A stretch of DNA of 12,608 bases from Pseudomonadota bacterium (GTDB lineage Bacteria > Bdellovibrionota > Bacteriovoracia > Bacteriovoracales > Bacteriovoracaceae). The DNA lies in the NCBI GenBank assembly GCA_021299675.1, contig JAJTIF010000218.1, forward strand, positions 1 through 12,608, read 5' to 3'. Below the pieces are notes generated by a model. The model saw nothing but the letters and a program-made list of their open reading frames with translations. It ran no database searches and was not told the origin of the DNA. This document shows positions 5,638-12,584 of this stretch, one piece after another (position 1 is the stretch's first letter; every line of letters begins with the position of its first letter). A program made the translations under genes and the position numbers.

Positions 5638-6717
5638 ATGCGAAGACCGCATCTCCTCCATCTCACGGCCATCTCCACAGATCATAACCTGTCTGTGAGG
5701 GCGTCACTTTCCCTCTCTAAGCAGGCGCGCCATCAGTTCTGGCAGTCCCCACTACCGAACCTGGCTCCGATCCGACCCATTGAGAGCCTGGGGCTATTGA
5801 GTTCCCGAAGATTTCGTCTGCGGATCATTGGCACAAATCAGGAGGGCGAAGAGCTCCTGAACAAAGAGTACGATTCTGATTCCTTCGGTGACTTTAACCT
5901 CCGCATCCCTCATCCCACTCAGGGACCGGTGGCACGACTTCTCATTTTTGAAACCCGCACCCACCCGGGGCTTGAGCTTCTGATCGGAAGTTTTATTCCG
6001 ATGAATGTCAGAGAGAAAAAACAGATTCTCATTACTGACTTTGATAAAACGCTGGTCGACACTCGCTACCACTCGCCGCGAGAACTCATCTTGTCGCTCA
6101 GAAAGCCACTGGGGTATTTCCCACCGGTTCCGGCATCCATCAAGCTGGTAAAATCCTACATCGAAGAGGGCTTTCAGCCCTTCGTGCTCTCCGCCTCGCC
6201 TCACTTCTATGAAAACGCCATGCGAGACTGGCTCTACCGAAATCAAATCTTTACCTCAAACATCTACCTCAAAGATTACCGGCGAGTTTTCGCCTTCTTC
6301 GAGGGAGATCTTGCTCCCAAAGACCTCAAGACCCAGGGCTTCTATAAGCTCAACCACCTGGTGAACATCCTGCTCATGACGGGGATTCCTGAGGAACTGA
6401 TTTTAGTGGGTGATGGGTTTGAGAGTGACACCATCATCTACCTGACTCTCCAGAGTGTTATCAACGGTCGCCAGGACCCATGGGTGGTTTGGAACGCTAT
6501 CAAACAAGACGAGGGCTTTAAGCTTACCAATCGCCAGCACTTCCGCTTCTTATCGAAGTTTTATCAGCTGAAAAATCTCTGCGACATCAACACCCGTTGC
6601 AAGATCCGCATCCACATTCGCTGCAAAAAAGACATGCTCCAGAAGTGGCATACGAAAAAGTTCAAGTATGAGTTCTTGAACAGACTTCTACCGAACGTCG
6701 ATTTTTACGAAGGCTAG
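5638..6717 (+). CDS. App1-like phosphatase (DUF2183/App1 catalytic domain, HAD fold)
   Basis: The 359-residue product matches the App1 family, named after the yeast Mg-dependent phosphatidate phosphatase that turns phosphatidate into diacylglycerol. The HAD-type catalytic motif DFDKT is at 134-138, with Asp134 as the likely nucleophile and Asp136 as the acid/base. Motif II is LSASP (184-188, Ser185). A KxK-like segment with Lys231 or Lys237 follows, and GDGFESD (258-264) supplies the metal-binding acidic residues next to a TIIY typical of the family. Residues 1-125 form a beta-rich N-terminal domain, and the tail (about 310-359) is basic with two cysteines. No signal peptide or membrane span is seen, so it is probably cytosolic or peripherally membrane-bound. 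The substrate in bacteria is not established, and phospholipid is inferred from yeast. The ATG lacks a Shine-Dalgarno. The stop is 2 bp from the stop of the next, convergent gene. Confidence 0.8.
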   Translation: MRRPHLLHLTAISTDHNLSVRASLSLSKQARHQFWQSPLPNLAPIRPIESLGLLSSRRFRLRIIGTNQEGEELLNKEYDSDSFGDFNLRIPHPTQGPVARLLIFETRTHPGLELLIGSFIPMNVREKKQILITDFDKTLVDTRYHSPRELILSLRKPLGYFPPVPASIKLVKSYIEEGFQPFVLSASPHFYENAMRDWLYRNQIFTSNIYLKDYRRVFAFFEGDLAPKDLKTQGFYKLNHLVNILLMTGIPEELILVGDGFESDTIIYLTLQSVINGRQDPWVVWNAIKQDEGFKLTNRQHFRFLSKFYQLKNLCDINTRCKIRIHIRCKKDMLQKWHTKKFKYEFLNRLLPNVDFYEG

Positions 6718-6719
6718 GC

Positions 6720-6929
6720 TTAGGCCAGCAGTAAACTTGGCGCAAATGTGATAAAATAGCCTAAACTAAAATAGAATCCCATTTTGTGAAAGCGCAGGGC
6801 TTGCTCGGGATTCATTTTTGCTGTGAGAGGGAGCCGTTGAAAATCAAAACTGACCACTTCCAAATATATGCGAAACACCGCCAGCATCATCCCTACGGTG
6901 GTCACGATCGGCTCATCCATCCAGTGCAT
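6720..6929 (-). CDS. Small membrane protein of unknown function
   Basis: The 69-residue start at ATG 6929 is preferred because AAAGG lies 6 nt upstream. In-frame ATG 6935 and GTG 6956 are possible but poorly placed for a ribosome. The product has a hydrophobic N-terminal half (about residues 8-30, TTVGMMLAVFRIYLEVVSF) and a clear membrane helix near the C-terminus (about 50-69, ending LGYFITFAPSLLLA). Between them is a short basic segment with one proline. It therefore looks like an inner-membrane protein with one or two spans. I recognise no family. It is divergent from the Ntn-hydrolase-like gene with only 32 bp between start codons, so any promoter of its own must lie inside that gene's 5' coding sequence. 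The frame is short, so confidence is moderate. Confidence 0.6.
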   Translation of the reverse strand: MHWMDEPIVTTVGMMLAVFRIYLEVVSFDFQRLPLTAKMNPEQALRFHKMGFYFSLGYFITFAPSLLLA

Positions 6930-6961
6930 AATCATCCTTTGATGTTTCAAGGACACTTCGC

Positions 6962-8482
6962 ATGAGTGCGCTCAGTCCTCTCAGGTTGATCGGTAATCCG
7001 GAAGAAAATTTTTACGTGCTCGGAAAGAAGCACCTTGAGGACTACAAAAATTTCCGCCTCAAGCTTTTCGGGTCCCCAAGCCTCACTCGCCAGATTGATT
7101 TTTTGACTAAAAAAGTCAGGAAACCCGAAGCGGTCACTCTCCCCCAGAACTTTTGGGGCAGCTGGCTCAAGGCTTATTGTGAAGGTCTGGAAGAAAACGT
7201 CGGCGAGTACTTGTCCTTTCTACACCGCATCGAATCTTCTACGCTGCTCTGTGGATCCAATTCCGCTTTCGTGTGGGACAAGGATCTGCAAACGACGCAT
7301 TTCTTACGCACCATTGACTGGCCCCTCCATTGGGGAAGTGAGCAAGAGCTCTTGTATCTTCAGGTCCCCAAGCATCACTCACTCTTCCTGCACACGCCGA
7401 GAGGACTTCCCTTCCTTCCTCTGACGCTGATGAATTCCAAGGGCCTGTGCCTGGGCCTGCATCGCAAGTTTGCCCAGATCCTCGAGCCCCAGGGATCTGA
7501 GATCGGACAGCTCTCCATCGAAACACTCATGCACGCGAGTGACTGTCAAAGCGCTAGAAAATTTTTGAAAGGCAAACAGACTCTGCAGCATTGGGGTCTG
7601 GTGTTTTTAGACAGTAACCACGAGATCTTGGCCCTCGACATGGCGGGTCCTCAAGTCGATGCGATCCAAACGCCCATGCCACAGGATCAACCCCTGTGTT
7701 TCAATGCCGCTCCCATCGTGAAAAACAAACAGATCAGTGAGAGTGAACCAGCTATTTTGGGGGAACTGTGCAAGCGCCAGCGCCAGTGGTGCCTGAATCA
7801 GCTGACGCTCAAGAAAGAACACCCTCTGCAGCAGCTCACGCGTCTCCCGAAGCTCTTCTCTACTGGGGTGATCAACGTTCATACCGTCGCAGCTCTTCAA
7901 CTTACCGCCACGACTCAGAGTTTAGAGCTCAACACCGGCAGTTTTCCGACTTGGTATCAGGGTGAGATCGTGAGTTACCCCAACGTCTTCGAACAACACA
8001 TGCGCCAGATCGAGCATCACAAGAGCACAGTCAGTGCCTTGCAGCTAGAACTTTGGAAAGCGCATCACGCCTATAGCCTTGCCCAAAGGGCCTATGACGA
8101 GGCCGATCTCACCTCGGCTTTCCATCATCTCCAAATGGGAATTGCTCTGGCTGATTCGCCCCTGAAAGGCTTGGGCCAGTGGGTTTTGGCTTTCTGGAAT
8201 TGGAGCCATCTTAAGGGCACACGTTTGAGACTCTTACACTACCGCGAGCTTTTGGGTCTTGAGAAATCACTGCCGGCAACGCATCTGCCTCACTTAAAAC
8301 TCTTGAAGCTTCTCTACGAAGTCGAGCTGGCGCTGGCCCCCACGATTAGTCCTTCGGAACTGGGTGAAAAACTCAAGGTCATTGCCGATCGCTCGCTCAC
8401 GGGCCAACCACTCGAGCGGGCTGCCTACCTAAAAAGAATCCAGGCCCGTCTAGATTTCCAAGACATCCTCATCGCTGATTAA
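6962..8482 (+). CDS. Putative Ntn-hydrolase (C45/acyltransferase-like) with a helical C-terminal domain
   Basis: I assign this 506-residue protein tentatively to the Ntn-hydrolase group that includes penicillin acyltransferase, acid ceramidase and bile salt hydrolase, which cut or form amide bonds with an N-terminal Cys exposed by self-cleavage. Cys97 in LLCGSNSAF is followed by LRTIDWP (115-121), whose Arg116 and Asp119 keep the R-x-x-D spacing seen in bile salt hydrolase. Further matches are LTLMNSKGLCLGL (155-167, Asn158), LVFLDSNHEILALDMAGP (213-230), CFNAAP (246-251, Asn248) and HTVAALQLTATTQSLELNTG (307-326), which resembles the final strands of the fold. The 96-residue leader before Cys97 is similar in length to the penicillin acyltransferase propeptide. 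Residues about 345-506 are alpha-helical, possibly TPR-like, and are not part of the fold. No signal peptide is seen. AAGGA (6949-6953) supports the ATG. The match is by motif only, so the family call is moderate. Confidence 0.6.
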   Translation: MSALSPLRLIGNPEENFYVLGKKHLEDYKNFRLKLFGSPSLTRQIDFLTKKVRKPEAVTLPQNFWGSWLKAYCEGLEENVGEYLSFLHRIESSTLLCGSNSAFVWDKDLQTTHFLRTIDWPLHWGSEQELLYLQVPKHHSLFLHTPRGLPFLPLTLMNSKGLCLGLHRKFAQILEPQGSEIGQLSIETLMHASDCQSARKFLKGKQTLQHWGLVFLDSNHEILALDMAGPQVDAIQTPMPQDQPLCFNAAPIVKNKQISESEPAILGELCKRQRQWCLNQLTLKKEHPLQQLTRLPKLFSTGVINVHTVAALQLTATTQSLELNTGSFPTWYQGEIVSYPNVFEQHMRQIEHHKSTVSALQLELWKAHHAYSLAQRAYDEADLTSAFHHLQMGIALADSPLKGLGQWVLAFWNWSHLKGTRLRLLHYRELLGLEKSLPATHLPHLKLLKLLYEVELALAPTISPSELGEKLKVIADRSLTGQPLERAAYLKRIQARLDFQDILIAD

Positions 8483-8483
8483 C

Positions 8484-8513
8484 TAGACGATTCACCAGAG
8501 ATTTTGCTACAAA
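8484..8513 (+). promoter_or_regulatory. Candidate promoter of the 8519 gene
   Basis: TAGACG (8484-8489, 4 of 6) and TACAAA (8508-8513, 4 of 6, preceded by TGC as an extended -10) are 18 nt apart. The box ends 5 nt before ATG 8519, again leaving almost no leader. This is the weakest of the similar sites in the window. Confidence 0.25.
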
Positions 8514-8518
8514 CTCTC

Positions 8519-9100
8519 ATGGGCCTTCTCTATCCATTTCCCGTTTCTCCTGATGAAAGTGACTTTGCCTTACTTAAGCTCGACGAGTCTGGAAAGATAA
8601 AAATGGTACAAGTTAAAACTTATGGTCTCCCCTATCTTTTTTGGGGCTACGCTGCTGCTGTGTTAACCGCTATTTTTTTTCTCTGGCTTGCCATCCGTGC
8701 TCCCTTGGAAAAACTAAAATCATATAATGACAGTGTCGATCTCATGCTGATCTACGGTCTCGATGGTCTCATCTACGTAAGTGTGCTGAGCCTTGTCGCT
8801 TTTTTGTTCTATCAAAAATCCATCACCCGAGAGGCCGATCGAATAACAGTCGCTCATGCATTTTTTGGTCTAAGGCTTTTGAAATTTAACTATCACATCC
8901 GTCCCGAAAGCTTTCAAATTCTCCACCATCTAGATTCCCCAAACGTGGCCCGTCTCAAAGGAGGCGAAGAGAGTTTAGGTTTCCAAAACAAGGGCTACTT
9001 TGCCTTGTGGGTGAAGACAGTGGACGATCGTTTTATTCAACTGGATCGCCACTCTAGAAAAGCCGACCTTTCTGCTCTGGCAGCACTTATTTCCCTCTAA
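8519..9100 (+). CDS. Two-helix membrane protein of unknown function
   Basis: I do not recognise this protein. From ATG 8519 it has 193 residues; an in-frame TTG at 8504 would add five. Neither start has a good ribosome binding site, and the ATG lies 5 nt after a -10-like box. Two membrane helices are clear, at about residues 39-60 and 76-98. They are separated by a short charged loop (APLEKLKSYND) and preceded by a soluble N-terminal segment of about 35 residues. The C-terminal 90 or so residues are soluble, mixed alpha/beta, and contain several basic and aromatic strands. With two spans both termini should face the same side, probably the cytoplasm. It follows the Ntn-hydrolase-like gene by 36 bp and could be cotranscribed with it. 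No terminator is visible after it in the 220 bp before the next gene. Confidence 0.7.
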   Translation: MGLLYPFPVSPDESDFALLKLDESGKIKMVQVKTYGLPYLFWGYAAAVLTAIFFLWLAIRAPLEKLKSYNDSVDLMLIYGLDGLIYVSVLSLVAFLFYQKSITREADRITVAHAFFGLRLLKFNYHIRPESFQILHHLDSPNVARLKGGEESLGFQNKGYFALWVKTVDDRFIQLDRHSRKADLSALAALISL

Positions 9101-9320
9101 CCCTCTCAGACCGCCCAGCATCTGTTGCACAAGTCTCTCAGGGCCAGAGCGGATTCATTCTAGATTCTGATGACTTATGCGTCGATTAAGCAGATTGGGC
9201 AAAGCTCGCGTAAAATTAACCAAGCAATTCAATCAGATAGAAAAAACGATACGATAAAGTTTATTAACATTTCATCCTGCTACTCCGATAGGAATTAGAG
9301 ACTTAGGTAAAGGATGCCTT
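9101..9320. other. 220-bp intergenic region, no gene supported
   Basis: This is the longest gene-free stretch in the window. It becomes AT-rich towards the right. It contains a 42-codon open frame (9170-9298, +) without a ribosome binding site, which I do not accept as a gene. It also has TAAAGTTT (9255-9262), identical to the flagellar sigma28 -35 element, and TCCGATAG (9284-9291), close to its -10 element, but they are 21 nt apart where 11 is expected. No terminator for the 8519 gene and no convincing sigma70 promoter for the 9321 gene were found. Confidence 0.5.
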
Positions 9321-11153
9321 ATGAAAAGAAAACTCTATACACCGATTCCCCTCTTTGCTGCTTTGCTATTAGCAGGTTGTCAGGAGCAAGTCGCCCCTGA
9401 ACTTTCTAATCCAGCAGCCTCGGGATCAGGTTCGTCCACCACACCTACAGTGGTGCTTCCCACGATCAGAACTTTTTCTGTCGCTCTAGCCAAAACACCT
9501 ACCAACGTAGCTCCTAATGACCTGAACTACTCTTTACACAAATCTTTTGATTCCACTTCTACGACTCTATCTGATTGTACGATGAATGTCGGCACCACTA
9601 CTCCCCAATCCCTTAACCCTGGTATCACAGATATCACGTGTATGGTTGAGGCAGAGGAGTATGCCCTCTATTATAACGGTCTTGGTTTCGAGGCGACAGC
9701 TACCGCGGGTGCTTGTGACTATATCACCCAAGAGCAGTTTAGCTACTGGAGATATCAGCCAGGAGTCTCGCTGAGAAAAAATGGAACCCCCAGACAGGTG
9801 GTTTACTTCGATTGTAGCGATGAGGCGAAAGAACAATTGGGTAGCACCAACGTGACAGGTTTTGGAATATTCACAGGCCCCGTGACTCGAACTGTTAACC
9901 AGGTGTGTGGAAAATACTACAACCTCTCATCCCCAGATAGCGCCACCTATGGCAGCCTAGAGGTCTCCAACCCCTCTAGTGGCTTTGAGCCAACGGAGAA
10001 AGCTGAACTCTGTAGTTTCCGCTACAAGACTTCTAAGAATGAAATCATTAACTGCGATGAAGGCGAGATGATCATTCACAAAGTCTCCGTCGGCGCTCAG
10101 AACACCACCTCGCCTCCGGCTGCGCCCGTCTACGCCCTCACAGTGGCGACCGGTGGGAGCGAAGAGTTCGAATGCGGAGGAAAAATCGTCGCCTGTATGG
10201 GCGGACCGATTACTGATCATTTGAACATCTCCGACCTAGACAAGGGCATCCGGTCTCGCATTTCACAGATCCCCATCACCGGTGCCACAGTTAGCATGAG
10301 TGTGCCAAAATCATTTCCGAACTTAAGAACAAACCTTTACTCCGCGAACTTTATCCGTCAGTGCTCGCTGGGCTTCACGGGTCACGATACACCGGCCAAC
10401 TATACCAATGCCCTCAACAGTCCGAGCGTGTTTTTCAATAAACTCTCGATGGATGCAGAGTTTCTGCCACGTACTGTGATCACACCAACCAGTGTTGACT
10501 ACATTACTAAGGGCACGATCGAAAACAACCGCGACCTGTCGGATCCGACCAGCCAGGCCAGCATGCGCGACGCCCGCGGCTTTGATCAAATCATTTTAGC
10601 TGATGACCCATTTCGCGCAGGACTCCGCCTTGACTCCGACTTTGATTTCCTTTCAAAAAACCTGTGGTCAGTGGACTTCATGAAGACCCAGCCCTTCTAC
10701 AAGTTTACCTGCTATGACAAAGCCTTTGAACCCAAGGGACGCATCAGCATCGCCGTACGCGAGTGGAACCGAATCTATGACAAATCGGTTGCGGGGGTAT
10801 TCAATTTTATCTCCGACATCAACAAGCGCCACCCAACAGACTTTTTGAATAACTCGTTCATGGACGCGGGCTCCCCGATCCTCAGAGCCGAATACGCGTT
10901 CATTAAAACCGGTACTGGTTTTGCGGCCCTAAGTGACGCTTTCAAGGGGAACTACAATTATAACAATCTGAATGATTGGGATGATTTTTTGAAGTTCTAT
11001 GACAACAACACTGGGACCGCGGCATCTTGTGAGACCTACAACCCGACTATCCCACACTCAGGCACGACCTTCCCGCCTTACAATGATACGATGATGGACC
11101 ACACTCTGGTGCCGGTGCAGTCAAAGAGTTGGTTTCCGGGTGAATTTCAGTAA
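9321..11153 (+). CDS. Large Cys-rich secreted lipoprotein of unknown function
   Basis: The 610-residue product starts at ATG 9321 with AAGGA (9310-9314) 6 nt upstream. It has a lipoprotein signal peptide: basic residues 2-4, a hydrophobic core, and lipobox LAGC at 17-20. Cys20 should be lipidated. Gln at +2 is compatible with sorting to the outer membrane. A short Ser/Gly/Thr/Pro-rich linker (about 32-47) is followed by a long domain with twelve further cysteines, an even number that suggests disulfides outside the cytoplasm. The sequence is rich in Thr, Ser, Asn and aromatic residues, like a beta-rich surface protein, and I see no enzyme motif. It shares its style (lipid anchor, low-complexity linker, Cys-rich body) with the smaller lipoprotein at 2261 but not an obvious sequence. 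It stands alone, ahead of a strong terminator. A surface or cell-contact role is only a guess. Confidence 0.78.
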   Translation: MKRKLYTPIPLFAALLLAGCQEQVAPELSNPAASGSGSSTTPTVVLPTIRTFSVALAKTPTNVAPNDLNYSLHKSFDSTSTTLSDCTMNVGTTTPQSLNPGITDITCMVEAEEYALYYNGLGFEATATAGACDYITQEQFSYWRYQPGVSLRKNGTPRQVVYFDCSDEAKEQLGSTNVTGFGIFTGPVTRTVNQVCGKYYNLSSPDSATYGSLEVSNPSSGFEPTEKAELCSFRYKTSKNEIINCDEGEMIIHKVSVGAQNTTSPPAAPVYALTVATGGSEEFECGGKIVACMGGPITDHLNISDLDKGIRSRISQIPITGATVSMSVPKSFPNLRTNLYSANFIRQCSLGFTGHDTPANYTNALNSPSVFFNKLSMDAEFLPRTVITPTSVDYITKGTIENNRDLSDPTSQASMRDARGFDQIILADDPFRAGLRLDSDFDFLSKNLWSVDFMKTQPFYKFTCYDKAFEPKGRISIAVREWNRIYDKSVAGVFNFISDINKRHPTDFLNNSFMDAGSPILRAEYAFIKTGTGFAALSDAFKGNYNYNNLNDWDDFLKFYDNNTGTAASCETYNPTIPHSGTTFPPYNDTMMDHTLVPVQSKSWFPGEFQ

Positions 11154-11154
11154 G

Positions 11155-11178
11155 TAGTCTGGTGCCTAGTCTGGTGCC
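11155..11178 (+). repeat. Perfect tandem duplication of a 12-bp unit
   Basis: TAGTCTGGTGCC occurs at 11155-11166 and again at 11167-11178 without a gap. The right side of the hairpin shows a matching doubling: GAGGCTGGCACC at 11193-11204 and 11208-11219, 3 nt apart. The two doublings lie on opposite arms of the terminator. Confidence 0.9.
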
Positions 11179-11233
11179 AGCCTCCTTTTAAGGAGGCTGG
11201 CACCCAAGAGGCTGGCACCTTTTTTTCTTTTTT
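11155..11233 (+). terminator. Compound rho-independent terminator with tandem repeats
   Basis: A perfect 15-bp stem pairs GGTGCCAGCCTCCTT (11173-11187) with 11190-11204. A second copy of GAGGCTGGCACC (11208-11219) sits directly before a T-tract (seven T at 11220-11226, then C and six T) and can compete for the same upstream arm. On the left, TAGTCTGGTGCC occurs twice in tandem (11155-11166, 11167-11178), so an outer GGTGCC/GGCACC pair is also possible. The T-tract is on the + strand, so it ends transcription of the 9321 gene. The T-tract overlaps the stop codon of the opposing transporter gene. Confidence 0.85.
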
Positions 11234-12584
11234 ACTCTTCCATGAAGTTCTGAAGCTTGTAGCGGCTCGCTAAGAAAGCAAAGACGAAAGCAAAGAATCC
11301 CATCACGCCCGCAAAGAAAAAGAAGTAGCTGCTTGAGGCGACTGGAAAGATCTCTACCATCGTGATCAGACTGACCAGTTGATTACCGAAGAATACCGTT
11401 AGTAACCACATGCTCATGACCGAGGACTTCATGCTCTTAGGAGCTTGCGTATAAGCGAATTCTAGACCAGTGATCGAAACCATGACTTCCGCCACCGTGA
11501 TCACGAGGTATGGGAAAAACTGCCACATAACGTTGAGATTTTGTCCCTGATCAAGGCCCACTTGTATGAAGGCGGCCATGATAAAAGAAAAAGCGGCAAT
11601 GAACATCCCCCACGTCATGCGTTTGAGTGGAGTCATAGCAAAACCCAACTTTTCAAGCAGTGGGTAGATGCCAAAGGTAAACAGGGGAATGAGACCCATG
11701 ACCATGATCGGGTTCCAGGCCGAGATCTGCGAAGGTTCAAAATCAATGCCCATGAAATTAAGATTCATCTTCGAGGCCTGAATCACCCACGAAGATCCGT
11801 GTTGATCAAAGAGCGCCCAGAATACCGAGACCGCTGCGAAGACTTTAGAGATGTTCCAGACCGCCTGCGCCCCTTCGACGTTGAGTTTTCCGTGCTTCTG
11901 AGTCGCCCGGTCCCAGAAACCCTGCCCTGCTTTGGCTGGAGTTGTGAGTGCCGTCTTCAACACATTTAAAAACCCGTTACCATCAGACTTCGTTGGTGGG
12001 ACGTGCACGTACTTGTGACGACCTAACCAGAAGATGAAAGTGGCAATCAACATCAACACACCCGGGATACCGAAGGCCACACTGGGGCCGTACTCTTTGA
12101 GGGTCCAGGGAGTGATGAGCGTAGAAAAGAATGATCCGAAATTGATCATGAAATAGAAGAGGTTAAAAACTTTTGCCAGCAGAGCTTCCTGGCCTTTCTT
12201 GAACTGATCTCCGACGTGAGCCGAGACACAAGGCTTGATGCCCCCTGAGCCCAGAGCAATCAGGAATAGACCCACATAGAGACCCGTGGTGTTTTCCCAA
12301 ACGGCTAGCACCGCGTGGCCGATACAGTAGACCAGCGAGAGGTAGAGAATCGTTTTGTACTTTCCAAGGATGCGATCCGAGATATAGGCACCGAGCAGCG
12401 GGAAAAGATAACAGAGACTCGAGAACTGGTGATAGACCGAGGTCGCCTGCGACTCCGTCATTAAAAGCGCCTGGATCATGAAGACCACAAGAATCGATTT
12501 CATTCCGTAGTAGCTGTAGCGCTCACAGGCTTCGTTACCGACGATGAATTTAATTTGTGAGGGATATTTCTGTGATTGACTCAT
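11232..12584 (-). CDS. Proton-coupled oligopeptide transporter (POT/PTR2 family)
   Basis: The 450-residue product is an inner-membrane symporter of the POT/PTR2 family (TC 2.A.17), which uses the proton gradient to import di- and tripeptides. Diagnostic motifs are all present: ExxERxxYYG as EACERYSYYG (18-27), GAYISDR (65-71), Lys138 followed by FYFMINFG (143-150), LFDQHGSSW (258-266) and EFAYTQAPKSMKSS (375-388). These include the Glu and Arg of helix 1 and the Glu of helix 10 known to matter for proton coupling. The stretch between the halves (about 188-245) is polar and lacks the two extra helices found in many bacterial members, so about 12 spans are expected. The start is supported by GGAG 5 nt upstream. 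Peptide uptake would suit an organism that feeds on protein. It ends inside the T-tract of the opposing terminator and has no U-tract terminator of its own. Confidence 0.93.
   Translation of the reverse strand: MSQSQKYPSQIKFIVGNEACERYSYYGMKSILVVFMIQALLMTESQATSVYHQFSSLCYLFPLLGAYISDRILGKYKTILYLSLVYCIGHAVLAVWENTTGLYVGLFLIALGSGGIKPCVSAHVGDQFKKGQEALLAKVFNLFYFMINFGSFFSTLITPWTLKEYGPSVAFGIPGVLMLIATFIFWLGRHKYVHVPPTKSDGNGFLNVLKTALTTPAKAGQGFWDRATQKHGKLNVEGAQAVWNISKVFAAVSVFWALFDQHGSSWVIQASKMNLNFMGIDFEPSQISAWNPIMVMGLIPLFTFGIYPLLEKLGFAMTPLKRMTWGMFIAAFSFIMAAFIQVGLDQGQNLNVMWQFFPYLVITVAEVMVSITGLEFAYTQAPKSMKSSVMSMWLLTVFFGNQLVSLITMVEIFPVASSSYFFFFAGVMGFFAFVFAFLASRYKLQNFMEE

Noticed and set aside
5794..6246. Open frame on the - strand inside the App1-like gene
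   Set aside because: It lies opposite the conserved DFDKT and LSASP motifs and has no independent coding evidence.
6930..6956. GTG 6956 or ATG 6935 as start of the small membrane gene
   Set aside because: GTG has no ribosome binding site, and the AAAGG is immediately against ATG 6935. It is correctly spaced only for ATG 6929.
9255..9291. Sigma28-like promoter: TAAAGTTT and TCCGATAG before the large lipoprotein gene
   Set aside because: The -35 is a perfect match and the -10 has 6 of 8, but the spacer is 21 nt instead of about 11. An exact 8-mer is expected by chance fairly often in a window of this size.
9170..9298. 42-codon open reading frame in the 220-bp gap before the 9321 gene
   Set aside because: No ribosome binding site, no recognisable composition, and short enough to be chance.
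11541..11969. Long open frame on the + strand inside the transporter gene
   Set aside because: It is antisense to a gene with full POT motifs, has a low-complexity charged composition, and no ribosome binding site or family resemblance.
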